64,000 bases of DNA from Desulfosporosinus metallidurans (GCF_001936615.1 NZ_MLBF01000008.1:1-64000); one strand, 5' to 3'; shown: positions 25,584 to 35,010, numbered from the stretch's first letter. Numbers and translations are program-made. The notes: a model not told the origin generated them from the letters alone.

Positions 25584-26753
25584 CTATTCTTCCAAGGAGC
25601 GCCACAGTAACTCTGTAACGTCTAAGACCTCAAGCGGTAATTTTTCCTGTCTTGCCGCCATTTGCAAAGTCTGTACACATTGCTGGCACGCAGAGGTTAA
25701 AATAGTTGCCCCGGTTGCCACAGCCTCACGTACCCGTTTCACAGCAATAGCTTGACTTAAATCCTTATCTACGGCAGCTAGATTCCCTCCACCACCGCAA
25801 CAGTCGGCCATCTCCCGGCGATGAGGCATTTCTACAAAGTTAACCCCCTCCATGGCCTGTAAAAGTTCTCGGGGCTCGTCATAGATTCCACTGTTACGAC
25901 CCAAATCGCAAGGGTCGTGATAAGTGACGGTTTCATCTAAATTGCCAGGCACTAATTGTCTTTTACGGATTAATCCAGCTAGATACTGAGTTGCATGGAG
26001 CACCTCAAAGCCAAGATTTTCCCTAAGGATCGTCGGATATTCGTGTGTCCAGGTATGATAACAGGAGGCGCAGCCCGTTATTAAGGTTTTGACACCAAGA
26101 GCGCGTACCTTTTCCACATTGTGTTTGGCTAATTCAGTGACTTGTTGCGTGTTTCCTGAAGCGATGAGGGGAAATCCACAACACCATTCCTCACTTCCTA
26201 GAACGGTATAATTAATGTTTGCTCGATCCAATAAACTTACAATACTTTGGGAGATTCCAACCGACATCGGATAGAAGGAAGACACACATCCTACAAAGTA
26301 GGCAACCTCACTTCCGGCTTTTGAGACTTCTACTTCAACCTCATCTAAATCGTCCACCCAGTCAAGGCGATTTTCATTGGAGAACGTACTGATATTGTGT
26401 GTCGTTTTAATTTGCCGAGCCATCTGTGTTAAGTTCTGATGTTCCATTCCCCGAGCTCTTAAATCCTCCCGCAGATTCAACCAGAGCTCACGTGTTTTAA
26501 TTCCAGCTGCACATATTTCCGCACATTTACCACACAGCGTACACTCCTGCAAACGCTGAGCATATTGGTCCGTGGCTTTTTCCTCTTTTTTCTTCAGGAA
26601 TACCTCTTTGGCCAAAGCAATTTTCCATCGGGGTGCAGCGGATTCCCAACCAATTTCTCGGTAAACGGGACAGACACTTCGACAACTGCCGCAGCTTCCG
26701 CAGATATAACTGGTTTTGGCTATTTGCTCCCGAAGTTCTTCAATAGTTTTCAT
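25584..26753 (-). CDS. iron-sulfur protein with two CCG domains (GlcF/HdrD-like)
   Basis: A 389-residue protein: two N-terminal [4Fe-4S] ferredoxin motifs (CGSCGSCRSVCPVYR and CTLCGKCAEICAAG) followed by two cysteine-rich CCG domains (ending in EEWCCGFPL and ADCCGGGGN). CCG domains bind the special cluster that reduces or forms disulfides in heterodisulfide reductase HdrB/D, and they also occur in GlcF/LldE-type subunits. It overlaps the GlcD-like gene by four bases, so the two form a complex. Placement between two lipoyl-carrier genes suggests the disulfide substrate is protein-bound lipoamide; this is inference. No membrane anchor is seen. Confidence 0.85.
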   Translation of the reverse strand: MKTIEELREQIAKTSYICGSCGSCRSVCPVYREIGWESAAPRWKIALAKEVFLKKKEEKATDQYAQRLQECTLCGKCAEICAAGIKTRELWLNLREDLRARGMEHQNLTQMARQIKTTHNISTFSNENRLDWVDDLDEVEVEVSKAGSEVAYFVGCVSSFYPMSVGISQSIVSLLDRANINYTVLGSEEWCCGFPLIASGNTQQVTELAKHNVEKVRALGVKTLITGCASCYHTWTHEYPTILRENLGFEVLHATQYLAGLIRKRQLVPGNLDETVTYHDPCDLGRNSGIYDEPRELLQAMEGVNFVEMPHRREMADCCGGGGNLAAVDKDLSQAIAVKRVREAVATGATILTSACQQCVQTLQMAARQEKLPLEVLDVTELLWRSLEE

Positions 26754-28258
26754 TGTCCTTTTCCTCCTTTTAGGATTTTAAGGACCAAAGGTCGCAAGAG
26801 ACCAATCATGATCATACCAAAACCAAAGACATAGCTGTTCAGAATAATTGAAGGGGGATTGTAACCCTTTCCGGGATTGAGTAGAGCTTGGGGATCTAGA
26901 GCTTGTTTACGCTGGCGCCGACGCTCTCTCTCACCCCGGTCATATACTTTTCCCAAATAGGGGGTATTCCAAAGACCAATGACGTAGGGTTTACCACCAA
27001 AGCTTTGTCCCAACTTGTAAATCTGGCTGATGAAGCTAAGATCGGCAATGTAACGGATCGTGTTAAGTTCATCTGAGGGATAAAGAACCATCACCAGGGC
27101 CATTTCAGGAGACACGAGATGGGCATAAGTAACACATAGGGTATTTGTCTTTTGGGCCAACTTACTTAACCCCTCATAAAAAGCCGCAAAATTACTGACA
27201 GGGAGTGTAATTTCTGCCGCTTGTAGGGAAGGAAGTGTTTGTTCAAGCCGGAGGGATTTAAACCGATCGGCCCATTCCTCTGCTCCTACCCCATCAGGCA
27301 ATAAAGTTCCGCCTAGGACTTTTACATGTTTTCTGATGTGAGCAACAGCTACATCCACCTCGTCACGCTTGCCCTCAAGATCAATTTCCAGACTGAACTT
27401 CCCCAGAGGAATCTCATGAGCGTATCCAGCTTCCTGGAGCATCATGATGAATTCCGGACTACTAAAATGAACATTGTACAGAGACGAAAAATGTTCTCCA
27501 CCTAGCCAGGACATCATCGAGCCAGTATCCGTTTCGCTGTTAAATACCGCCAGCAGGTGTTCCTCTTTTTCTGGAACGTCACGCACCAACAGCTTAATCT
27601 CCGTAATAATTCCCCGAGTTCCTTCAGTGCCCATCAAATCATCAAATTGTAAGCCCAATTCCTCAGATCCCTGTATCTTTGTAAGATCTTTGCCAGGTCG
27701 TGAGAGTTCCACTATTTCCCCAGTGGCCGTCACCCCCCTTATGGCCATAATCTGATCGTGAACTGGACCATAAGGGACAGAACCGATACCTAACCCCCCC
27801 ATGGAAACCCACCCTCCGATAGTAGCGGAGGGGGCACTGCTAGGGCTTGAGCAAACCGCACAACCCTGCTGTCGCAATCCGTCATCCAGGTCTTTCCAAG
27901 TCATCCCTGCTTTGACCCAGACCATTTTTCTATTGCTCCCCTGGCTTAGCTCAAGTTTGGAAAACCCTTGGAGGCGATTCGTATCAATTACTAAACCACT
28001 TCGCATCGGAACGGAATTGAAATAGGCGGTAGAGCCTCCGCCCCGGACGGTGACCGGTATTTTGCCTTGCTTTGCCCACTTGATCAAACTAGAGATTTCT
28101 TCTACAGAGATGGGCTGAACCACGGCTTTCGGTACAGGATTCGTGAGTAAATGGACAAAAAAACCAGGGATATAGGCTACATCTTTAGCATATGGGGCAC
28201 ATTCAAAAGGGTCGGTTGTGACCCTTTTCCCACATATTTTTTGCAAAGCTTGTTCCAT
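26750..28258 (-). CDS. FAD-linked oxidase (GlcD-like)
   Basis: A 502-residue flavoprotein of the PCMH/vanillyl-alcohol-oxidase fold: FAD-binding block PVTVRGGGSTAYFNSVPMRSG near residues 74-94, SSAPSATIGGWVSMGGLG near 140-160, and a C-terminal GlcD-type cap. The C-terminus carries an extra hydrophobic stretch. The family oxidises 2-hydroxyacids such as lactate or glycolate, with electrons passing to a GlcF-like partner, here the overlapping downstream gene. In this operon it is flanked by lipoyl-carrier genes, so it may instead exchange electrons with a dinucleotide or flavodoxin and leave disulfide chemistry to its partner. Confidence 0.85.
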   Translation of the reverse strand: MEQALQKICGKRVTTDPFECAPYAKDVAYIPGFFVHLLTNPVPKAVVQPISVEEISSLIKWAKQGKIPVTVRGGGSTAYFNSVPMRSGLVIDTNRLQGFSKLELSQGSNRKMVWVKAGMTWKDLDDGLRQQGCAVCSSPSSAPSATIGGWVSMGGLGIGSVPYGPVHDQIMAIRGVTATGEIVELSRPGKDLTKIQGSEELGLQFDDLMGTEGTRGIITEIKLLVRDVPEKEEHLLAVFNSETDTGSMMSWLGGEHFSSLYNVHFSSPEFIMMLQEAGYAHEIPLGKFSLEIDLEGKRDEVDVAVAHIRKHVKVLGGTLLPDGVGAEEWADRFKSLRLEQTLPSLQAAEITLPVSNFAAFYEGLSKLAQKTNTLCVTYAHLVSPEMALVMVLYPSDELNTIRYIADLSFISQIYKLGQSFGGKPYVIGLWNTPYLGKVYDRGERERRRQRKQALDPQALLNPGKGYNPPSIILNSYVFGFGMIMIGLLRPLVLKILKGGKGQ

Positions 28259-28260
28259 AA

Positions 28261-28695
28261 CTACCCCTCCTTACCCGGAACATTCCGGGTAATTTCTCCC
28301 TTAAGCCACACTGCGGCTTTCGCCCCATCCATGAGTTTGGCGGAGTCCTCCTGGAAATTGTTAGGCTCAATCAAGGCAATCCAGCCAGCTCCATAACAAT
28401 CCTGGTTCATCTTTTGCGGTTCATGCAATAACTCTTTATTGACTTCCACGATCTTACCTGCTACAGGTACCTCGATACGTCCCGCCCATTTCCCCGACTG
28501 CATAGAGCTGAGAAGTTTACCTATTGGTACGTCTTTACCGACTTTAGGTAGTTTAACAAACGAGATATCTCCCGCCAATTTCTGGGCAAAATCATTCATC
28601 CCTACTCTGACTAAATTTCCCTCTACTTTCACCCAGGCATGGTCTTCAGTATAGTAGAGGTCATCGGGTAAATTGTATCCTTCAATAATTGCCAT
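28261..28695 (-). CDS. GcvH-like lipoate-binding protein (LbpA type), first copy
   Basis: A 144-residue GcvH-family protein with the probable lipoylation lysine at Lys69 (SMQSGKWAGR), matching the SGKW/TGKW motif of the second copy. The two are clearly divergent (different N- and C-termini), so they are not a recent duplication. It lies two bases from the GlcD-like gene and 15 bases after the LipB-LipA fusion. The start is ATG 28695 behind GGAGGTGGAG; a longer frame to 28752 would overlap the fusion gene. Likely a lipoyl carrier serving the GlcD/HdrD-like complex. Confidence 0.8.
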   Translation of the reverse strand: MAIIEGYNLPDDLYYTEDHAWVKVEGNLVRVGMNDFAQKLAGDISFVKLPKVGKDVPIGKLLSSMQSGKWAGRIEVPVAGKIVEVNKELLHEPQKMNQDCYGAGWIALIEPNNFQEDSAKLMDGAKAAVWLKGEITRNVPGKEG

Positions 28696-28709
28696 ATTCT
28701 CCACCTCCG

Positions 28710-30251
28710 TTAGGGTTGTGCATGATAGGAACTGCGGACTAATGGGCCACATTCCACTTTTTTAAAGCCACGCTCAAGGGCCTGCTCCCGATACCAAGCA
28801 AACATACTCGGAGGAATGAACCCTTTTATCGGCAGATGTTTAGGCGTGGGCTGCAGGTATTGGCCGATAGTCAGGTAATCACACCCTGCCTTTCTCAAGT
28901 CACGCATGACCGTACAAACATCTTGCGTTGTTTCCCCTAGACCGACCATCAGCCCACTTTTGGTTTTGATCCGAGGGTCCAGTTTTTTAACATTTCTTAA
29001 AACCATTAACGAACGTTCGTAGTCTGCCCCTGGTTGTACTTGAGGATAGAGATGCTGAACGGTTTCTATATTGTGACCGATGACTTCGGGTTTAGCGGCA
29101 ACAACGGTTTCAAGCGCTGATTCTGATCCAGCAAAATCCGGAATCAATAGTTCGATGCTTGTCTTCGGGGTTATTCGTCGTAAGGCTATAACAACTCGGG
29201 CGAATTCTCCTGCTCCGCCGTCGAATAAGTCATCCCTGGTAACGGATGTGATGACAGCGTGTTTGAGGTTAAGAGTTTTAACGGTCTGAGCTACCGCTTC
29301 CGCTTCCGCTGGATCAGGAGCACAAGGAATTCCTTTGCTCACCGCACAGAAACGGCATCCCCTAGTGCAGACGTCACCAAGAATCATAAACGTGGCCGTA
29401 CCTAGAGCAAAGCATTCACCCGCGTTAGGACAACATGCTCCCTCACAGACCGTGTGCAAACGGCCCCTTGCCAAAAGCCCTTCCATTTCTTCTATCACGC
29501 CCGATAAAGGAGCCTTTACCCTTAACCAACTTGGTCGATTAACTTTTGCTTCTAGGCCGTCGACAGCCAACAACGTTTCTATTTCTTGGGATATTGGGCG
29601 AATTTCCCATTGAAAAAGCGCACACATTTCTTCAATAATCCTATTTTTGACCTTGGAAATACTAATTGAACTGTTTAGTTCTTCGGCAAGCGAAGTCATT
29701 TGCACACCGGACAGGCCGCAAGGAACAATGGTCTTAAATTGAGACAAATCCGGGTTAACATTAATGGCAAAACCGTGAATTGTCACCCAATGATTTACCC
29801 CTAATCCAATGCTGGCAATTTTCTTTTCCCCAACCCACACTCCAGGAAATCCAACCCGTCGCACCGCCTTGATTCCAAATGTAAGGAGAGTCCGTATAAG
29901 CATTTCTTCTATTTTATAAACCAACAAATGAATGTCTTTATCGTAGTCTTTAAGATCTAGAATGGGATAGCCTACAAGTTGTCCCGGACCATGGTAAGTA
30001 ACATCTCCACCTCTTTCAATCTGGAAAACTTGGAACCCATGGGCGGCGAGCCATTCTTCATCGACTAAGATATGTTCCCTGCGACTGTCTTTACCCGCCG
30101 TAATTGTGGAAGAGTGTTCGACCAAGATAAAGCTATCTGCGACCTGACCCTCAATCCTGAGATTTTGTAAATTCTTCTGAAGTTGCCAAACCGGTTTATA
30201 GTCCGCTTTCCCGAGGTCAAGAAGATACGTGGGGTGAAAAGACCCAACCAT
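28710..30251 (-). CDS. fused octanoyltransferase-lipoyl synthase (LipB-LipA)
   Basis: A 513-residue bifunctional protein. Residues 1 to ~215 are LipB, with RGGDVTYHGPGQ (80-91), catalytic Lys144 in GEKKIAS and nucleophile Cys178 in IVPCGLSG. Residues ~235-513 are LipA, with the auxiliary cluster cysteines C269-x4-C274-x5-C280, radical SAM cysteines 295, 299 and 302, and the C-terminal RSSYHA serine ligand. Both halves look fully active. The fusion would move octanoate from ACP to a target lipoyl domain and then insert sulfur in one polypeptide. It follows the E2 gene by 18 bases. The fusion is uncommon. Confidence 0.93.
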   Translation of the reverse strand: MVGSFHPTYLLDLGKADYKPVWQLQKNLQNLRIEGQVADSFILVEHSSTITAGKDSRREHILVDEEWLAAHGFQVFQIERGGDVTYHGPGQLVGYPILDLKDYDKDIHLLVYKIEEMLIRTLLTFGIKAVRRVGFPGVWVGEKKIASIGLGVNHWVTIHGFAINVNPDLSQFKTIVPCGLSGVQMTSLAEELNSSISISKVKNRIIEEMCALFQWEIRPISQEIETLLAVDGLEAKVNRPSWLRVKAPLSGVIEEMEGLLARGRLHTVCEGACCPNAGECFALGTATFMILGDVCTRGCRFCAVSKGIPCAPDPAEAEAVAQTVKTLNLKHAVITSVTRDDLFDGGAGEFARVVIALRRITPKTSIELLIPDFAGSESALETVVAAKPEVIGHNIETVQHLYPQVQPGADYERSLMVLRNVKKLDPRIKTKSGLMVGLGETTQDVCTVMRDLRKAGCDYLTIGQYLQPTPKHLPIKGFIPPSMFAWYREQALERGFKKVECGPLVRSSYHAQP

Positions 30252-30269
30252 CGGTTATCCCCGCTTTCT

Positions 30270-31862
30270 TTAACCGCCAAAAGCTTTGATGCATTCGCGA
30301 ACTTTTGTTACGGTATAAGCCATTGCCGGGCCGCCTCCAAAAGCGACAGCGACTCCGGCTGCCTCCAGCACTTGATCACCAGATGCTCCGGCATTCATGG
30401 CATTATAAACATGAGCGGCAATGCAGTACTCACATTTCCCATAAATGGCGATGGCCACCGCCATTAATTCTTTTTCCATGATCCCCAGTTCCCCTTCGCA
30501 AAAGACTGGAGCCATGAGGCTTTCGAAGCCAATCGCTAATTCTGGGGCTTCTTCTTTCAATTCTTCCAACCCACCTGAAAACGCCCCCAACAGGTCGTGA
30601 GGTGTTTCTTTGCCTCCGGTCTTGATGAGAAGATCGTCATTGCCTTGCGGATGTAACTGGAACCAAGGATAGGGATTCTCCAACATTTCTATAAGACGGC
30701 CTAAAAACTCTGCAGCGAGTGAACCATCGATGATTCGATGATCGAGAGAAAGGCTAAGTGTCATAAAAAAGCGGTTTTCTAAGCGACTATCGACCATTAT
30801 TGGTTTCTGTTTTATCGTTCCTACACCGAGAATGGCGGTTTCCGGTCGATTAATAATGGGGGTAAACCCTTCCACTCCGTATGCTCCCAGATTGGTAATC
30901 GTGAAGGTGCCTTGTTCTATCTCCTCCGGATTGAGTTCAGAATTGCGTGCTCGCGTTGCTAGGTCTTTAATTTTGGCTGAAATCTGTTCCAGGGTAAGCA
31001 TTGGAACATTTTTCAGATTGGGAACGACAAGCCCCTCTTCCAAGGCGACGGCTACCCCAACATTGACCGATTTGGCTAATTCAATTTCCTTCTCGGTGCT
31101 CCGCGAGTTCACCAGCGGGAATTCCGATAAAGCCTGTCCTGTAAACTTAACAAGGAAATCAGTAAAGGAAAATTTAACTCGTTTGTCCGCGCCCAACTCG
31201 TTTAATTGCTCCCGTACATCTTTCAATGAGGTCATATCCACTTCTTTCATGAGAGTGACATGGGCAGCCTCTCTCCGGCTCTTAAGCATACGCTCCGCGA
31301 TGACACCCCGCATGCTCAGAGGATCAATTGAACGCAGTTCAGAAGTCGTCTCTCCCTTGACCTGAAGAATGTAATTTAATACATCTGCTTCAACAACCTT
31401 GCCGTTTGGACCGCTGCCATTAATTAAACCAATTGCGACGCCTTCTTTATCGGCGAGTTTAGCCGCACGAGGAGATACCTTGCCAGTACTGGCAAAAATC
31501 CCAAAAGGTTTAACAGGTTTTGTTTCTTTCTTCTTCTCTCCTTCGCCACTCCCACCTGCTAGTGCTGCTTGTAGAACACTTTTCGCCTCTGCCAGAGCCC
31601 CTTCTAAAGAAGCGGCATCTTCCCCTTCTTCCGCTAAAACAGCAAGTGGAACAGAAATCGGGAAACTCGAGCCTGGAGCACCAATGATCTTATAAAGTAC
31701 TCCACTATAAGGTGAATCAACTTTAATGTTGACCTTTTCTGTCATCACTTCTAAAAGTGCCTCTCCTTGGGCAACCGTCTCCCCTTCGTTTTTGAGCCAG
31801 CTCACTATTTTTCCTTTTTTCATGGTTAGGCCTAATTTAGGCATGAGCATAATATGTGCCAT
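30270..31862 (-). CDS. acoC: dihydrolipoamide acetyltransferase E2 fused to an AhpD-like domain
   Basis: A 530-residue E2. It has a lipoyl domain (1-75, Lys43 in MTEKVNI), a peripheral subunit-binding domain (~125-165, VSPRAAKLADKEG), and a catalytic acyltransferase domain (~185-410, with SLDHRIIDG). It then has an extra C-terminal carboxymuconolactone decarboxylase/AhpD domain (~420-530) with C477-E-Y-C480 and His484. The core transfers acetyl from the E1-generated hydroxyethyl group to CoA. The AhpD motif CxxC-x3-H is the one used by dihydrolipoamide-dependent peroxidases, so the extra domain may take electrons from the lipoyl arm. It follows acoX in the operon. Confidence 0.92.
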   Translation of the reverse strand: MAHIMLMPKLGLTMKKGKIVSWLKNEGETVAQGEALLEVMTEKVNIKVDSPYSGVLYKIIGAPGSSFPISVPLAVLAEEGEDAASLEGALAEAKSVLQAALAGGSGEGEKKKETKPVKPFGIFASTGKVSPRAAKLADKEGVAIGLINGSGPNGKVVEADVLNYILQVKGETTSELRSIDPLSMRGVIAERMLKSRREAAHVTLMKEVDMTSLKDVREQLNELGADKRVKFSFTDFLVKFTGQALSEFPLVNSRSTEKEIELAKSVNVGVAVALEEGLVVPNLKNVPMLTLEQISAKIKDLATRARNSELNPEEIEQGTFTITNLGAYGVEGFTPIINRPETAILGVGTIKQKPIMVDSRLENRFFMTLSLSLDHRIIDGSLAAEFLGRLIEMLENPYPWFQLHPQGNDDLLIKTGGKETPHDLLGAFSGGLEELKEEAPELAIGFESLMAPVFCEGELGIMEKELMAVAIAIYGKCEYCIAAHVYNAMNAGASGDQVLEAAGVAVAFGGGPAMAYTVTKVRECIKAFGG

Positions 31863-31911
31863 TCTAATTTCCTCCTGAATTTTATGCTTATTTTCTTTGT
31901 TTTAAAGAAGT

Positions 31912-32943
31912 TCAACGATTTATGAAGTAACCTTTTTCAGCAGCACGTTTTAACGTTCTTTTGTAATCGACCACATAGGGACCCGTCTGCGCAAGTTCTA
32001 TTTCGCAACAATCATCTGGGCCAACAATAATTTCCCTTTCACCATCGAGTGCTATGACACAAGGGCGATGACGTACAGTTACTTTCTGACCGGGACTCAT
32101 TAATTCGTGTGAACGAACAGGAATTGATCGAATCAAACCAGGTGCTACTGCCGCTTTTACCTGAATTATAGAACCTTGATTTTGGTCCAGCATTTGCTCG
32201 CCACTTGCTGCGACGATTAAGTTAATTCCCTCGGCTGCTCTCATATCGATAGGATGCAAAGCGCCGACGATTGCCGCAATACCTATATGAAAGGGCTCGC
32301 CACGTGTTGCCACAATCTGCCGGACCTTACCCATGTCCCATATGGCCCGGGAACCGATGAACTGATCTTCGAGCACAACCGCGTCGATTAAGGCTATATC
32401 TACAGCTTTACCATTGAGATGGATTATCAATTTTTTGGTACGGAGAAGAGAATATTCCCGTTCTACCACTCCTGTTGCAACTAAACCAGCTGCCAATCCC
32501 GCTAGAGTGCCTTCCAACATGACCGAGAAAACATTGTTGGTTCCTGTGGAAACAGGCATGATAGGAACATCTCCGGCCCCTTTAGCTACAACCCTATTTG
32601 TTCCGTCACCACCCAGGGTGATCAAACAACGTACTCCTAATTCTGCCATTTTAGCCGCCGCAAACTGTGAATCTTCTTGACACGCATTCCACTTCATGGG
32701 TACGAGCTTTGTTTCCATGGTTAGCTGATTCTCACCGATGAAGAAATCTAATGCTTGCTCATAAAAATTAAAATAGTCCGGCATAACCCAGACCCTTTGA
32801 ACCCCAGCCGCTTGAAGCCCAAGCAAAATTCTCCGAATTAAATTAACTTTTTCCAGATTATCAAAGACAGTGGCGTGAGCCACCAAACGTCGGATGTCTT
32901 TTCCTGAAGCCGGATTTGCAATAATTCCTGCAATCAAGTTCAT
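31912..32943 (-). CDS. acoX: AcoX-type ATP-NAD kinase family protein
   Basis: A 343-residue protein of the ATP-NAD/AcoX kinase family with the diagnostic LGGDGTNR motif near residues 115-122, plus a TGTNNVFS block. AcoX is encoded in acetoin dehydrogenase operons of several bacteria but its reaction is not established. The family fold binds NAD and nucleotides. Here it lies between the E1 beta and E2 genes, which supports the acetoin assignment over pyruvate dehydrogenase. Confidence 0.88.
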   Translation of the reverse strand: MNLIAGIIANPASGKDIRRLVAHATVFDNLEKVNLIRRILLGLQAAGVQRVWVMPDYFNFYEQALDFFIGENQLTMETKLVPMKWNACQEDSQFAAAKMAELGVRCLITLGGDGTNRVVAKGAGDVPIMPVSTGTNNVFSVMLEGTLAGLAAGLVATGVVEREYSLLRTKKLIIHLNGKAVDIALIDAVVLEDQFIGSRAIWDMGKVRQIVATRGEPFHIGIAAIVGALHPIDMRAAEGINLIVAASGEQMLDQNQGSIIQVKAAVAPGLIRSIPVRSHELMSPGQKVTVRHRPCVIALDGEREIIVGPDDCCEIELAQTGPYVVDYKRTLKRAAEKGYFINR

Positions 32944-33035
32944 CTCCTCCTACCAAAGATTAAGGGTGGCCGGACGGACGGCCGCCCTTCTTCAAAAGCG
33001 AAATTACTTTACGAAGACATCCTAAAGAATAGATT

Positions 33036-34010
33036 TTATCCCAGAACGGATTTCACCGCATCAATGATTTTGGCCTCATCCGGAATATAGGCTGATTCTA
33101 GGCCAGATGCAAAAGGAATTGGAGTAAAAGGTGCTGCTACCCTTTTAATGGGAGCATCGAGAGAATCAAAGCATTCTTCCGCAACCATTGCTGCTATTTC
33201 TCCCCCAAATCCTCCTTGTTTGACAGCTTCATGCACAATAACCAACCGTCCAGTTTTTTCTATGGATTTATACAATGTTTCCTTGTCAAATGGGATAAGT
33301 GTCCGAGGATCAATCACTTCTGCATCTATTCCGTCTAGAGCTAGGGTTTCCGCTGCCGCTAGCGCTTTATGAAGCATCATAGAATAAGCTAAGATTGTGA
33401 CATCTTTTCCTTCCCGCTTGATATCCGCCTTGCCAATGGGAATTGTATACTCCCCTTCAGGAACTTCCCCACCTGCCCCATAGAGAAGTTTGTGTTCTAA
33501 GAACATTACCGGATTATCATCACGGATGGCAGTTTTCAACAAACCTTTAGCATCTGCCGCCGTCGAAGGCATAATGACTACAAGTCCTGGAGTATGACAA
33601 AGCCATGCTTCTAGGCATTGAGAATGTTGAGCCGCTGCGCCCACTCCAGCACCGCAGGCCATTCTTAATGTCAGCGGTACCTTCGCTTTGCCACCAAACA
33701 TATAACGCATTTTTGCTGTCTGGTTTACTACCTCATCCATGCATACACCTAAAAAGTCGTCAAACATGATTTCTGGCACTGGGCGTAAACCCGCAACAGC
33801 GGCTCCAACAGCTGAACCCATAATAGCGGTCTCCGAGATCGGAGAATCCAACACTCTTTCCGGGCCAAATTCATCAATAAGTCCAGTTGTTACTCCAAAA
33901 CACCCACCAAATGCTCCAACGTCTTCTCCTAGAATATACACATTCTTATCCCTACGCATTTCTTCACGGAGAGCCTCATTAATTGCTTGAGAATATGTCA
34001 TTTCCGCCAT
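33036..34010 (-). CDS. acoB: acetoin dehydrogenase E1 beta subunit
   Basis: A 324-residue transketolase-like beta subunit. It has YSQAINEALREEM at the start, the GEDVGAFGG loop with the catalytic Glu that activates thiamine diphosphate, DSPISETAIMGSAVGAA, and the C-terminal transketolase domain (VIDPRTLIPFDKETL). It pairs with E1 alpha 24 bases upstream. Pyruvate dehydrogenase E1 is very similar; the acetoin assignment comes from acoX, the butanediol genes and the AcoR-type activators. Confidence 0.92.
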   Translation of the reverse strand: MAEMTYSQAINEALREEMRRDKNVYILGEDVGAFGGCFGVTTGLIDEFGPERVLDSPISETAIMGSAVGAAVAGLRPVPEIMFDDFLGVCMDEVVNQTAKMRYMFGGKAKVPLTLRMACGAGVGAAAQHSQCLEAWLCHTPGLVVIMPSTAADAKGLLKTAIRDDNPVMFLEHKLLYGAGGEVPEGEYTIPIGKADIKREGKDVTILAYSMMLHKALAAAETLALDGIDAEVIDPRTLIPFDKETLYKSIEKTGRLVIVHEAVKQGGFGGEIAAMVAEECFDSLDAPIKRVAAPFTPIPFASGLESAYIPDEAKIIDAVKSVLG

Positions 34011-34034
34011 AATAATCTCACCCCTTCTAATTCC

Positions 34035-34997
34035 TTAATTGCAATAAACATCGGTCAACAGTTCATCTTGAGAAGGCACAGGACTCTTCTGAGCATACTC
34101 AACCGCATCAGCAATAATCTTTTTAACTTCAAGATCGATTTGCTTAATTTCCGCTTCCGTAGCCATTTTCATTTCTTGCAAACGGCTCGCAAACCGTGGC
34201 AAAGGATCTTTTGCTTTCCATGCGTTCACTTCTTCATCGGTCCTGTATACGGTCGGATCCCCTTCAAAATGGCCATGATGTCGATATGTTTTGCATTCAA
34301 TTAAGATGGGGCCTCCACCCGCACGGGCACGCTTCACAGCTTCTTCTGCCGCTTCGTAGACCGCCATAACGTCATTGCCGTCAACGACCACACCAGGCAT
34401 GCCGTAGGCCGATGCCCGGTCTGCTATGTCCTTTATGTTTTGATGCCTTGCCTGGCTCATAGAAATGCCGTACCCATTGTTCTCATTGACGAACACCACC
34501 GGCAATTTCTGAATACTCGCCATGTTCAAGGACTCATGGAAAGTCCCTCTGTTCGATGCTGCATCCCCAAAAAAGCAGATTGCGACTCCATTCTTTTTCA
34601 TATATTTAAGGGCAAAGCCTGCTCCAGTCGCCAAAGGTAGACCCGCACCCACTATTCCATTTGCACCTAGGAAACCCAGTTCTATATCTGCGATATGCAT
34701 GGAGCCGCCTTTTCCTTTACAGAATCCGTCGATCTTACCAAAAATCTCAGCCATCATTTTGTTCACCGAGGCTCCACGAGCAATCGCATGTCCGTGGCCA
34801 CGGTGGGTGCTGGCAATATAATCCTGTTTCTCTAAGTTCGCACAAACTCCGGTAGCCACAGCCTCTTCACCAATGTACAAGTGAACAAAGCCAGGAATTT
34901 GACCCTGCGAAAAGAAGTTAGCCACTGTTTCTTCAAATTCACGGATCGTACGCATTTGACGATATAAATCAAGCATTTGTTCTTTATTAAGCGCCAC
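34035..34997 (-). CDS. acoA: acetoin dehydrogenase E1 alpha subunit
   Basis: A 320-residue thiamine-diphosphate-binding alpha subunit. The cofactor motif spans FFGDAASNRGTFHES to VNENNGYGIS (about residues 145-180). IGEEAVATGVCANL and HRGHGHAIARGA are also typical. With AcoB it cleaves acetoin to acetaldehyde and a hydroxyethyl group passed to the E2 lipoyl arm. It follows the Lin0512 gene by 13 bases and has a GAGTGAT ribosome binding site. Confidence 0.92.
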   Translation of the reverse strand: MALNKEQMLDLYRQMRTIREFEETVANFFSQGQIPGFVHLYIGEEAVATGVCANLEKQDYIASTHRGHGHAIARGASVNKMMAEIFGKIDGFCKGKGGSMHIADIELGFLGANGIVGAGLPLATGAGFALKYMKKNGVAICFFGDAASNRGTFHESLNMASIQKLPVVFVNENNGYGISMSQARHQNIKDIADRASAYGMPGVVVDGNDVMAVYEAAEEAVKRARAGGGPILIECKTYRHHGHFEGDPTVYRTDEEVNAWKAKDPLPRFASRLQEMKMATEAEIKQIDLEVKKIIADAVEYAQKSPVPSQDELLTDVYCN

Positions 34998-35010
34998 TTA
35001 ATATCACTCC

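Noticed and set aside
25092..28695. Glycine cleavage system
   Set aside because: Only GcvH-like carriers are present, with a changed lipoyl motif; no GcvT or GcvP genes are in the window.
33036..34997. Pyruvate dehydrogenase E1
   Set aside because: Sequence alone cannot exclude it, but AcoX, AcoR-type sigma-54 control, butanediol dehydrogenase and acetoin reductase next door favour acetoin dehydrogenase.
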